A stretch of DNA of 64,000 bases from an uncultured Lachnospiraceae bacterium (GTDB lineage: Bacteria; Bacillota; Clostridia; Lachnospirales; Lachnospiraceae), in assembly GCA_902762905.1 (NCBI GenBank), contig CACWQE010000008.1:1-64000 (forward strand), in the 5' to 3' direction. Under the pieces are notes generated by a model. It did no database searches and had not been told where the DNA came from. It saw only the letters and a program-made list of their open reading frames with translations. Within the stretch, counting starts at the first letter, position 1; each line of letters begins with the position of its first letter. A program made the position numbers and the translations under genes. Shown here one piece after another: positions 44,849-52,980 of this stretch.

Positions 44849-46030
44849 TTAATGCAGTATCTGCGCCATTTTTTCCAATCGGTTCAAAGCTTCCTGCAAT
44901 GTATCTTTCGATCTTGCAAAATGCAGCCGGATCAGATGATTCACCGGTTCCCGGAAGAAACTAGAGCCCGGCACAGCCGCTACGCCATACTCCTGGATCA
45001 TCCATTCACAAAATTGCAGATCTGTCCAGCCGTCAAATTGTGGCAACGCCAGAAAATCCGTAATATCGATCAGGATAAAATAAGAGCCCTGCGGAACTGT
45101 GTGCTTTAATCCGATTGCATCCAGTCCCTTTACGAAAAAATCTCTCTTTTCTGTATAGAGTTCCTTTAACCCCTGATAATATTCCTCTCCAAAATTAAGA
45201 CCGACCGTTGCTGCCTCCTGCAATGGTGCCGCAGCCCCAACCGTCAGGAAATCATGCACTTTCTTAGCCGCCTCAATCACCCGCTCCGGCCCGACAATAT
45301 ATCCTAACCGCCAGCCCGTAATAGAATAGGTCTTTGACAGGGAATTACAGGTGATCGTTCGGTCATACATACCCGGAAGTCCTGCCATATGCACATGTAC
45401 ATATGGATCAAATACAATATGCTCATATACCTCATCCGTCACCACATAAGCGTCATATTTTGTTGCAAGCTCCCCAATATATAACAGCTCTTCGCGTGTA
45501 AATACTTTTCCACAAGGGTTAGACGGATTGCAGACAATGATCGCCTTCACGCCCTGCTTGAATGCTTCCTCTAGCACCTGCTTATCAAAATGGAACTCCG
45601 GCGGTACAAGCGGCACATAGATTGGCTGTGCACCGGAAAGAATCGCATCTGCACCATAATTTTCATAAAATGGAGAAAATACAATAACCTTATCCCCCGG
45701 ATTACAGATCGTCATCATGGTTGCCATCATTGCCTCGGTTCCCCCACAGGTTACAACCACTTCCTTATCCGGGTCGATCGTTCTTCCGATTGCCTTTCCC
45801 TGTTTTCTCGCAACTGCCTCCCGGAAATTCTTTGCACCAAATGTAATGCTATACTGATGCGGTCCTTTCTTCGCTGCCTCTGCTAAGGCATCCGTAATCT
45901 CCTGTGGTGGATCAAAATCAGGAAATCCCTGTGACAGATTAATTGAATCCTCCTGCGCATCATTGATCCGGGTCATTCTCCGAATGACCGAATCAGTAAA
46001 AGTTCCTACCCGTTTGCTTAATTCTGGCAT
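44849..46030 (-). CDS. Class I/II pyridoxal-phosphate aminotransferase
   Basis: A 393-residue enzyme of the aspartate-aminotransferase superfamily. The PLP-lysine lies in SLSKTYSITGWRLGY, the pyridine-binding Asp in VVTDEVYEH, the Asn in IIVCNPSNPCGKVF, and the substrate-carboxylate Arg near HLIRLHFARS. It is similar to PatA/AspC-type enzymes; specificity is not clear. Its start overlaps the end of the MATE gene by 13 nt with AAAGGAGG inside that gene. Confidence 0.92.
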   Translation of the reverse strand: MPELSKRVGTFTDSVIRRMTRINDAQEDSINLSQGFPDFDPPQEITDALAEAAKKGPHQYSITFGAKNFREAVARKQGKAIGRTIDPDKEVVVTCGGTEAMMATMMTICNPGDKVIVFSPFYENYGADAILSGAQPIYVPLVPPEFHFDKQVLEEAFKQGVKAIIVCNPSNPCGKVFTREELLYIGELATKYDAYVVTDEVYEHIVFDPYVHVHMAGLPGMYDRTITCNSLSKTYSITGWRLGYIVGPERVIEAAKKVHDFLTVGAAAPLQEAATVGLNFGEEYYQGLKELYTEKRDFFVKGLDAIGLKHTVPQGSYFILIDITDFLALPQFDGWTDLQFCEWMIQEYGVAAVPGSSFFREPVNHLIRLHFARSKDTLQEALNRLEKMAQILH

Positions 46031-47400
46031 ATTTCCACTCCTCCTTTATTCTTCTGCTCCAACATCTTCGTCGCCTTTCTCACACAGTAAAAACAGGCCG
46101 GTGCAATGTAAAGACACGCCGTCACCCATGCTGTCTGATCCGAAAAGCAGATTGCTGTATATCCAAATGTTCCTACCAGTCCAAGGCTGACCACAGACCG
46201 GGCGATCATCTCTGTCACCCCGGATATCACTGCACGCATCGAATAGCCAAGTCCCTGTGTCACCATACGCGTAATGTTAAGGATTCCCAGACTCCAATAG
46301 AAGAATCCCATACACCGCAAATATTTTGCAGATGCATCCAATACGTCTACCGCCTTGCGGCTCACAAAGATCATAGAAAGCGTTCTGCCCGCAAAGATCA
46401 GGATAAGCCCTGCCACAATACCATATCCAACCGCAAGGAATATTGCCTGCCACAGACCTTTCTTGATTCGTTCTGCTTTTCCCGCGCCTAAGTTCTGGCT
46501 GCAGAATACGGATGCAGCAGTTCCGATTGCATCAAACGGACACATTGTAAACTGTTTGATACGCATACCTGCCGTAAAACCGGATACACAGATACTTCCT
46601 AAGCCGTTATTTGCCGCCTGCATGACCATACTGCCGATCGCCGTAATAGAAAACTGCAGTCCCATCGGCAAGCCCATGGATAACAGCTCTTTCACGCTGC
46701 CACTCTTCACAACACGGTGTTGCTTTGCCATCCACAGCAGACTGATCTTCCTGCCAATGTAGACCAGACACAGAATTCCGCTGACTGCCTGCGAGGTGAT
46801 CGTTGCGATCGCTGCCCCGGCACATCCCCATTTCAACACAACAATACAGAACAGGTCTAAGAATATATTCAATATTGCCGAAAATGCCAGAAACATAAAT
46901 GGTGTTCTGCTATCTCCGACTGAACGCAGGATGCTTGACAGAAAGTTATACATCAATGTAAATGGCATACCCAGAAAGATGATCAACAGATACGAATAAG
47001 CATTATCATAAATATCCGATGGAACTGACAGGGTATGTAAGATCCACGGACAAAGAATCGAACAAAGCGTTGTCAGAATAACCGCAATCCCTCCGGTTAA
47101 TAACGCCCCATTGAAGATATAATTGCGCATCTTGTCAAGATCATTTGCCCCGTAATACTTGGCGACCGGCACCCCGAATCCGGCACAGCATCCCATGCAG
47201 AATCCTAATACAAAAAACTGTACGCTGCTGCTGGCTCCTACTCCTGCTAACGCTTTCGTACCTAAGATCTGACCAACGATTGCCGCATCTATAATATTAT
47301 AGGTTTGTTGTAACAGGTTTCCCAATAATAATGGCATTGCAAATTGCAGCATTAATTGTAAGGGATTTCCTTTTGTCATTGCAGTTGCTTTATTTGACAT
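46018..47400 (-). CDS. MATE-family efflux transporter
   Basis: About 460 residues from the ATG at 47400, preceded by AAAGGTG; a GTG at 47412 overlaps that site. Twelve membrane segments and the MATE start MTKGNPLQLMLQFAMPLLLGNLLQQTYNIIDAAIVG are typical. Upstream lies about 480 nt of leader with a promoter/operator, a small ORF and a structured element, which suggests regulated expression. Confidence 0.9.
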   Translation of the reverse strand: MSNKATAMTKGNPLQLMLQFAMPLLLGNLLQQTYNIIDAAIVGQILGTKALAGVGASSSVQFFVLGFCMGCCAGFGVPVAKYYGANDLDKMRNYIFNGALLTGGIAVILTTLCSILCPWILHTLSVPSDIYDNAYSYLLIIFLGMPFTLMYNFLSSILRSVGDSRTPFMFLAFSAILNIFLDLFCIVVLKWGCAGAAIATITSQAVSGILCLVYIGRKISLLWMAKQHRVVKSGSVKELLSMGLPMGLQFSITAIGSMVMQAANNGLGSICVSGFTAGMRIKQFTMCPFDAIGTAASVFCSQNLGAGKAERIKKGLWQAIFLAVGYGIVAGLILIFAGRTLSMIFVSRKAVDVLDASAKYLRCMGFFYWSLGILNITRMVTQGLGYSMRAVISGVTEMIARSVVSLGLVGTFGYTAICFSDQTAWVTACLYIAPACFYCVRKATKMLEQKNKGGVEICQN

Positions 47401-47480
47401 TTCTTTCCACACCTTTCTAAATCATACTCCCCAACTTTATGGATGAAGACGGACGCAAAATGATCACCGTGTTTGTTTGG

Positions 47481-47644
47481 GTGCCAAGACAGTGGATTTC
47501 TTATACCATGCTCAGTTGTGCTAACCGTTCCAGCGAGCCACAAACATACAGAAAATCTCAGCTTGAGGGCTTCGATTTTCTGTTGCGTCTCGCTTCCACA
47601 GCACAAAATATCGCATGAATATAAAAAATCCACTGCCCTGGCAC
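47481..47644 (-). ncRNA. Structured element in the MATE leader (164 nt, 25-bp inverted ends)
   Basis: The ends are 25-nt inverted repeats (47481-47505 and 47620-47644) starting GTGCCA. Three positions differ, and all three become G-U pairs in minus-strand RNA but A-C mismatches in plus-strand RNA. Inside lies a second long stem (AGCGAG with CTCGCT, continuing into ACAGAAAATC with GATTTTCTGT). The whole could fold into a nested rod. It lies between the promoter at 47858-47886 and the MATE start at 47400. Alternatives are a MITE-like repeat or part of a spurious ORF. No known riboswitch pattern was recognised and no target-site duplication is evident. Confidence 0.5.
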
Positions 47645-47665
47645 TATTTATATGATGATGATCAT

Positions 47666-47830
47666 TCATCTGTTCATTGGTTCAAACGATCCATAAAGTT
47701 TCCGCCATACCCGATGCCGTATTGACGGTATCACAGCCGGAACGGCTACCATAAACACATTAACATCGATTGCAGACAGGTTATTCAAACGTATAATAGC
47801 ATAAGGAAAACTCGGCAGGGATACATTCAT
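47666..47830 (-). CDS. Candidate small protein (54 aa) in the MATE leader
   Basis: An ATG at 47830 follows GGAGGGG and a promoter (47858-47886), giving 54 codons (MNVSLPSFPYAIIRLNNLSA to GSFEPMNR). No family is recognised. The hairpin at 47807-47846 would hide its ribosome site. It could be a leader peptide, the remnant of a longer gene, or chance. Confidence 0.3.
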   Translation of the reverse strand: MNVSLPSFPYAIIRLNNLSAIDVNVFMVAVPAVIPSIRHRVWRKLYGSFEPMNR

Positions 47831-47846
47831 ATCCCCTCCGAGTTTT
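47807..47846 (-). terminator. Hairpin after the upstream MATE gene / before the small ORF
   Basis: A 17-bp stem with one mismatch (47807-47823 with 47830-47846). On the minus strand only TTTT CC follows, so termination may be weak. It also covers the ribosome site of the small ORF, so it may act as an attenuator. Confidence 0.55.
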
Positions 47847-47857
47847 ATTGCGGATTT

Positions 47858-47886
47858 ATTATACTCTTTTTATTTTGAAGTTTCAA
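47858..47886 (-). promoter_or_regulatory. Promoter reading toward the MATE/aminotransferase genes
   Basis: Minus-strand TTGAAA (47881-47886), 17 nt, perfect TATAAT (47858-47863). Confidence 0.65.
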
Positions 47887-47904
47887 CTCCATAGATTGAA
47901 ACTT
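47878..47904. promoter_or_regulatory. Operator-like inverted repeat over the -35 element
   Basis: Perfect 9-bp arms AAGTTTCAA and TTGAAACTT with a 9-nt spacer, overlapping the -35. It is likely the binding site of an unidentified regulator of the MATE operon. Confidence 0.6.
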
Positions 47905-47942
47905 TCTATTTACTCAACTGCACAACATTTTCTTCTCACTAT

Positions 47943-49280
47943 CTATCTCACTGTATTCACATAATATCTTCTAAAAATTCCATACGCCGCAACCGCAGTC
48001 AGCAATTCTGCCACTCCAAATGCCATCCACACGCCCTGTGCCTCGAAGAATCGGCTAAGCACAAAGGCAGCCGGAATAATGATCACCACATACCGTAGTA
48101 ACGATATGACAAAAGAAGGCATACCCTTTCCAAGCCCTTCTAATGTTCCAGAAAACGTGACCGACACCGAAGACACTACAAAGCCAAGGCAGATCGTACG
48201 CAGTGCTGTCACTCCCGCTGCTAATGTATTCGGATTGTTCGTAAACAATCCCATCAACTGACTAGGCAGGAATTCACAAAGTCCGGTTCCCACGATCATA
48301 ATGCAGATAATCAGCGTCAACGCAAAACGGTAAATCCGTTTCACACGTTCCTTTTCTCCCGCTCCATAATTATAACCGATCAACGGACGGATTCCCTGAA
48401 TAATACCATTTGCCGGCAAATACAGAAATGTCTGCAATTTGTAATACACACCAAGCACCAATACATAGGTCCCGGAAAATGCAGTCAGTATCGTGTTAAG
48501 CGCCGTAATAAGGAAAGATGGAAGCGCCATATTAAAGGTTGCCGGAACACCGATTCCATACAATCTGCCTAATATATCCTTATCCAGATACCATTTTGTA
48601 AAGGTAATGCGAACCGGCAACGGACGGAACACTACAAACCACAGATACACAAGCAACGTAATCACCTGACCAATTCCGGTTGCGATTGCCGCACCCTGAA
48701 TCCCCATTGCAGGAACCGGCCCAATCCCGAAAATAAATACCGGGTCCAACACAATATTCGCAATACAACCTGCCATCATGCTGACCATTGACACCTTCAT
48801 CCGCCCAACCGACTGAAAGATCTTCTCAAACGCAATTCCAACCGTGATCACAACAGAAAAGGAAAACGCAATTCTTGAGTAGGTCAATCCATAGGCAATC
48901 ACCGTCTCATCCGAGGTAAAGAACCGAAGAAATGCCGGCATTCCCAGCCAACAGCCAATCAGTAACAGGGCTCCATGCACAATGTTGAAGATAACGCCAT
49001 CCGTCGCCGCCTTGTCTGCTTTCTTCTGGTTCCCTGCTCCTAAATAAAATGCAATGGTTGCATTGACTCCAATCGAAAATCCTACCGCGATCGATGTGAT
49101 CAGATTCTGAATCGGATAGACAAGTGAGAGTGCCGTCATCGCCTCTTCACTGATCTTTGCCACAAAGTAACTGTCTACAATATTGTATAAGGAATTGACC
49201 AGCATGGATATTACCATTGGCAGCGCCATCGATAATACCAATGGCTTGATCGGTCTTTCTTTCATAAATGTCTGTTCCAT
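47943..49280 (-). CDS. MATE-family efflux transporter
   Basis: A 445-residue protein with about twelve membrane segments and MATE motifs (PLVLSMALPMVISMLVNSLYNIVDSYFVAKISEEAMTALS, NGIIQGIRPLIGYNYGAG). AAAGGAG precedes the ATG. It is a different subtype from the other two MATE genes in the window. Its about 110-nt leader holds a short leader peptide and a terminator hairpin, so premature termination may control it. Confidence 0.92.
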   Translation of the reverse strand: MEQTFMKERPIKPLVLSMALPMVISMLVNSLYNIVDSYFVAKISEEAMTALSLVYPIQNLITSIAVGFSIGVNATIAFYLGAGNQKKADKAATDGVIFNIVHGALLLIGCWLGMPAFLRFFTSDETVIAYGLTYSRIAFSFSVVITVGIAFEKIFQSVGRMKVSMVSMMAGCIANIVLDPVFIFGIGPVPAMGIQGAAIATGIGQVITLLVYLWFVVFRPLPVRITFTKWYLDKDILGRLYGIGVPATFNMALPSFLITALNTILTAFSGTYVLVLGVYYKLQTFLYLPANGIIQGIRPLIGYNYGAGEKERVKRIYRFALTLIICIMIVGTGLCEFLPSQLMGLFTNNPNTLAAGVTALRTICLGFVVSSVSVTFSGTLEGLGKGMPSFVISLLRYVVIIIPAAFVLSRFFEAQGVWMAFGVAELLTAVAAYGIFRRYYVNTVR

Positions 49281-49314
49281 CTTTTACTCCTTTCGTGCGT
49301 GCAAACATGAAAAA

Positions 49315-49351
49315 CGCCACATAACTGCTAACAAGTAGCAATTATGTGGCG
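49315..49351 (-). terminator. Terminator/attenuator in the leader of the third MATE gene
   Basis: A 16-bp stem with one mismatch (CGCCACATAA...TTATGTGGCG) followed on the minus strand by TTTTTC, 35 nt before the MATE start and downstream of its promoter. It can only act on that mRNA (or on read-through from the type III locus). Confidence 0.75.
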
Positions 49352-49392
49352 AAAAATAGACTGTGTCCAGAAAAATCCACACGCATTTTAGG
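49348..49392 (-). CDS. Candidate leader peptide of the third MATE gene
   Basis: An ATG at about 49386 begins 14 codons (MRVDFSGHSLFFAT) ending with a stop inside the 5' arm of the terminator hairpin, the layout of ribosome-controlled attenuators. There is no good ribosome site, so support is weak. The coordinates are approximate. Confidence 0.25.
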
Positions 49393-49397
49393 TTCTT

Positions 49398-49426
49398 AAG
49401 ATAACATAAAAGATGGTATATGTCAA
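49398..49426 (-). promoter_or_regulatory. Promoter of the third MATE gene
   Basis: Minus-strand perfect TTGACA (49421-49426), 17 nt, TATCTT (49398-49403). Confidence 0.65.
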
Positions 49427-49456
49427 ACTGTACCTAATTAGTCCTCAAACACAATT

Positions 49457-49806
49457 TCAATTTTCCATTTTATTATACTTATCACATATTTTCTCTAATT
49501 TTTTAAAATCCAGACAACGCAACTTTCCGCGATAACCAGATTATAATTTAACACACCGATCAACTTTCCTTTTTTATCAACTATCTTATCAAAATCTGCT
49601 TTAGGCTTCATCTTTTTATGTTTTTCTACCGGATGGGACAAAGGTATCAAATATTTTCTCGCATCACAAAGAACTACGATACCAACATATATTCTATGCT
49701 GCTTTCCAATTTGCGGCGACACAGATGATACCCGGTCATCTACATTATGCAGATCTCTTATGTACTTCATATCTATTAAAAATAAATTTAATCGTTCTTG
49801 TTTCAT
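49457..49806 (-). pseudogene. ToxN/CptN-like type III toxin gene with internal deletion
   Basis: From the ATG at 49806 (after GGGGTGTT) the product begins LNLFLIDMKYIRDLHNVDDRV and continues with YVGIVVLCDARKYLIPLSHP and KHKKMKPKADFDKI..GKLIGVLNYN, the order seen in ToxN/AbiQ/CptN endoribonucleases. After GVLNYN the frame runs to a stop at 49495. The other frame then reads GKLRCLDFKKLEKICDKYN and stops at 49457-49459, which is the normal ToxN C-terminus. About 45-50 residues and the frame were lost between, so the toxin is probably inactive. The ORF upstream to 49851 only covers the terminator hairpin. Confidence 0.8.
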
Positions 49807-49825
49807 AACACCCCATATAATAAAT

Positions 49826-49851
49826 GTGGCTATGTCAAATGACATAGCCAC
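49826..49851 (-). terminator. Terminator between RNA antitoxin and toxin
   Basis: A 12-bp perfect arm pair (GTGGCTATGTCA with TGACATAGCCAC), then ATTTATTAT on the minus strand. Type III systems have such a leaky terminator between RNA and toxin gene. Confidence 0.75.
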
Positions 49852-49922
49852 TATGTGGAATCACCATCAGCGATTCCAACGCTTTTACAACTTCCACTTT
49901 AAGGTAGGACTCACCTTCTAAT
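49852..49922 (-). ncRNA. Putative type III RNA antitoxin
   Basis: About 70 nt between the promoter and the terminator. Local pairings are AAGGT/ACCTT, AGCG/CGCT and GGAATC/GATTCC. Classic ToxI or CptI antitoxins are short tandem pseudoknot repeats; here at most one or two degenerate units are visible, so the array may have shrunk. The call rests mainly on position before a ToxN-like gene. Confidence 0.55.
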
Positions 49923-49925
49923 CAC

Positions 49926-49953
49926 ATTATATCAAATATATTATTCGTGTCAA
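49926..49953 (-). promoter_or_regulatory. Promoter of the type III toxin-antitoxin locus
   Basis: Minus-strand perfect TTGACA (49948-49953) and TATAAT (49926-49931) at 16-nt spacing. Confidence 0.8.
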
Positions 49954-49977
49954 TTTATTTCACAGAATAGTCATATA

Positions 49978-51126
49978 TTACTTCACCAGTGTCGCATCCT
50001 TTGTATGAAAAGTAACACCATCTATTGTGAAAGACTCTACCATATCTAAGTTCAACAAATTAAAGAAGGAATGCCACTGCGTATCGTTAAGATTACCCGT
50101 TCCATAACATTCATTGCTGATCTTATTCTCATCACTCAAAATCCAATACTGTGTGCCACCTTTCATCGTCACATACACTTCTGATTGAATGGCCAATTCG
50201 TTCTGGTGTTCATAAGAATTACTATTAATCTCCGGTGCATTCAGCAGATAGCAGTAATTTGACAGTATCACCCTGTTGTAAGGATCTGCATTCTCCCAGA
50301 CATAACATGGTAATGATTCTGCCTTTGGAATCTGCAATGTCATCATCACTCCACCTGAACTGATATCATTTTCCATTGTGTGTGTTCTTACCATAAGTGC
50401 CAGATTCTGCGAAAGATCATTATCTTCAAAATCATTGTAAATAATCTGGCATACCTTCTTATTATCCGTGCTTTCCTTTGTATTGATATACGTTCTGCTA
50501 TCCTCTAAAGATAATCCTTTGATCGTAAAATCAATGTATTGCTTACCATCTTCGATGCCGGTATAAATCTCTGTCTGTTCCCTGCATCCCATCTCCCAGT
50601 CATCATATACATCCTGTACATTTGCCACCTCATACCAGGATCTTCCCTCTCCGGTCAGATCCTCTACCGTGAACTGAAGCACACCCGATCCCGTCTCCTT
50701 ATTGTACATATGCTGATTTACGGTAACCTTGTATCCCTCTTTCTCATCCATTCCTTCATAAGACGATGCTTGTGTCGCATTATCAGCCGTTTCTTCTTTG
50801 TCTACCGATATAGCGTCATCCGCGTCCGTGCTTGCAATATATTCTTTCACAGAAGACTCATCTGCACCGCCAAACAAACCTCCAAACAGATTCAAACGCT
50901 CTGCCGCATATGCACCACTTCCACCAACTAAAAGGATTGCTCCTACCACAGCTGCTGCCTTGATCATTCTGCCAGAATGGTTCTTCCTATCATTTCTCTT
51001 TTGATCCGATTGTCTCATACTCTCATACTCCTTCGCTTTCTGCAAAATCGTTTGGTTGAGTTCCTCCTTCGGCAATTCCCCATCCTGATATACCGTTGTT
51101 AATATCTTATCTAATTCATCTCTCAT
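49978..51126 (-). CDS. Membrane anti-sigma factor
   Basis: About 382 residues. The start at 51126 gives the better distance from GGAGG (eight nt) than the ATG at 51132. A cytosolic N-terminal segment of about 50 residues, one membrane helix (MIKAAAVVGAILLVGGSGAYA) and an extracytoplasmic domain resemble anti-sigma proteins of the DUF4179 kind. It overlaps the end of the sigma gene, the usual arrangement of an ECF sigma factor with its anti-sigma. The outer domain would sense an envelope signal. Confidence 0.75.
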   Translation of the reverse strand: MRDELDKILTTVYQDGELPKEELNQTILQKAKEYESMRQSDQKRNDRKNHSGRMIKAAAVVGAILLVGGSGAYAAERLNLFGGLFGGADESSVKEYIASTDADDAISVDKEETADNATQASSYEGMDEKEGYKVTVNQHMYNKETGSGVLQFTVEDLTGEGRSWYEVANVQDVYDDWEMGCREQTEIYTGIEDGKQYIDFTIKGLSLEDSRTYINTKESTDNKKVCQIIYNDFEDNDLSQNLALMVRTHTMENDISSGGVMMTLQIPKAESLPCYVWENADPYNRVILSNYCYLLNAPEINSNSYEHQNELAIQSEVYVTMKGGTQYWILSDENKISNECYGTGNLNDTQWHSFFNLLNLDMVESFTIDGVTFHTKDATLVK

Positions 51127-51652
51127 ATCCATTGTCCTCCAGATTCCTTCTAACCTTGTCTCTCGCTCTCATCAACCTGCTCGTAACCGTTCCTTTGCTT
51201 ATTCCTAACTGATCTGCAATCTCCTGCGTCGTCATTTCTGCACTGTAATACATTAGTAAAATGATCCGGTATCGGTCCGGCAACGCATCCACCTCCCGGA
51301 TTACGATCTGCCTTGTCTCTTCCCGGATGTATGTATCCTGAGGATTTCCATTCTGTTCCGTATCACCAAATGCCGGCTCATACATGTACTCTGCATCAAA
51401 CTCTGTCGCTGAAACAACCTTGCGTCGTCTCTTCTCTTTACGCCAGGTATTCTTCCATATATTTGCCGCAATTCCAATCACGAAACTCTTCATCATACCG
51501 TCATCCACAGGCCGTTCCACCTCCATCGCTTTCAGAAAGCTTTCCTGATACAGATCATCTGCTAAGTCACGGCTCCTTGTCAGAAAACAGCAGAACCGAT
51601 AGATATCTGCTCCATATTCAGTTAGACATTTTTCTATTTGTTCTGCGTTCAT
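51116..51652 (-). CDS. ECF-type RNA polymerase sigma factor
   Basis: A 178-residue sigma-70 family protein with region 2 (ADDLYQESFLKAME) and region 4 (LPDRYRIILLMYYSAEMTTQEIADQLGISKGTVTSRLMRARDKVR). It lacks regions 1 and 3, as ECF sigmas do. AGGAG precedes the ATG. It is held by the anti-sigma factor encoded next. Confidence 0.95.
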   Translation of the reverse strand: MNAEQIEKCLTEYGADIYRFCCFLTRSRDLADDLYQESFLKAMEVERPVDDGMMKSFVIGIAANIWKNTWRKEKRRRKVVSATEFDAEYMYEPAFGDTEQNGNPQDTYIREETRQIVIREVDALPDRYRIILLMYYSAEMTTQEIADQLGISKGTVTSRLMRARDKVRRNLEDNGYER

Positions 51653-51799
51653 GCCATTCTCCTATGTTATAAGTAATCTTCATCGATGAATGATTGTCTT
51701 ATACTAATACCATGTCATATCTTTTTATTTGATTGCAAAGAAAAAAAGAGTCCTGGATCCTGTCTGTTCCAAAACTCCTGTTTTTCCTGTTTCTATATA

Positions 51800-52966
51800 T
51801 CAATTATCAACTGTTTCGAATTTCCTGCGGAACATATCCTTATCCTCATACATCTTCTGATCCATATCCCTCAAAAATCCATCTAGATTGATATTACACC
51901 CGGCAGAATATTGCGTATATCCCATTGCAAAAGACAGTTCGTAAGGTTTTCGCTCCATCCGGTTATATTCAACTAAATTCTTTTTTATCGTAGCAATCAG
52001 TTCCACTACCTCTTGTTCTGTTCGGTTGGTACAAATAATAATAAATTCATCTCCCGCAAAACGAATCACAGTATCCGATACCTCCACCCAATCAGAAAGC
52101 AGTCTGCCAACCGTACGGATTGCATCATCCCCTACAGTATGGCCATAAGTATCATTTATCTTCTTAAAAAGATTAATATCCATCATGATACCAAATATCT
52201 GCGGATATTTTTTAATCTGCATCTGCTTGTAGAAAAACTCTAAATACTTTCTATTATATAGTCCTGACAATTCATCCACAAAAGATTCTTCCTTTTGTAA
52301 CTGCATCTCTATCAGTAACAATGCAATCGCAACCGCAAACCAGCCGGCCGCAACACCGTAATGCAACCCCTGTACGATTGTACCCATAATACACGGAAGC
52401 ACATAGGTATATACCGGAAAGAAATAAACCTGACTCCCCTTGTGTTTTGCAACATACACCACAACAATGCTATACAGATAATAAAATGCCAGTATCGCGT
52501 AACTGAAGCCCCCCATTGTTCCCCTTGCATATTCATTATCTTTTGATATTGTGAACAGAAAACCTGTCTGAAATAGACAATCCGATAGTGCCAACAGATA
52601 TGCAGCCACGACCGGAACCACCAGAATCCAGGCAAGCTTATGAATTCTCTTCATGTTGTGAAAGATCTTGAACTCCACAAACAGACACCATAGATACCCC
52701 ATCAGCGTCGTTGCCGGAAGCAGTAATGCATTGGAAATATATTGCACAACATAAATGACTCTTCCCGGCATACCATCTATATAGAATGATAGCAATTCCA
52801 AAAATAATGCAATTATACTAACTCCGATCATAGAGTTAAACAGATATTCTCCCACTCGTTTACCAGACTTATTAGAAGACCTTCTGGCTCCGATTAGAAA
52901 TAGCAGGCAAAAAACGCCCGCCCAATTCACTATTAAGATCTCATCAATATTGATTGGACTATTCAT
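51800..52966 (-). CDS. Membrane diguanylate cyclase (GGDEF)
   Basis: A 388-residue protein with six or seven N-terminal membrane segments (to about residue 225) and one GGDEF domain whose signature is RFAGDEFIII. A-G-D-E-F is an accepted active form, so it probably makes c-di-GMP. No RxxD inhibitory site is seen five residues before the signature. It lies 14 nt after the GH5 cellulase gene and is probably co-transcribed. Confidence 0.92.
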   Translation of the reverse strand: MNSPINIDEILIVNWAGVFCLLFLIGARRSSNKSGKRVGEYLFNSMIGVSIIALFLELLSFYIDGMPGRVIYVVQYISNALLLPATTLMGYLWCLFVEFKIFHNMKRIHKLAWILVVPVVAAYLLALSDCLFQTGFLFTISKDNEYARGTMGGFSYAILAFYYLYSIVVVYVAKHKGSQVYFFPVYTYVLPCIMGTIVQGLHYGVAAGWFAVAIALLLIEMQLQKEESFVDELSGLYNRKYLEFFYKQMQIKKYPQIFGIMMDINLFKKINDTYGHTVGDDAIRTVGRLLSDWVEVSDTVIRFAGDEFIIICTNRTEQEVVELIATIKKNLVEYNRMERKPYELSFAMGYTQYSAGCNINLDGFLRDMDQKMYEDKDMFRRKFETVDN

Positions 52967-52980
52967 TGTACTTCCTCTCT

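Noticed and set aside
47376..47669. 97-codon minus-strand ORF across the structured element before MATE
   Set aside because: It overlaps the MATE start, has no ribosome site, and its sequence is dictated by the inverted repeats; RNA structure explains it better.
49807..49851. N-terminal extension of the ToxN-like ORF
   Set aside because: These codons lie in the terminator hairpin; the ATG at 49806 has the ribosome site and matches the family start.
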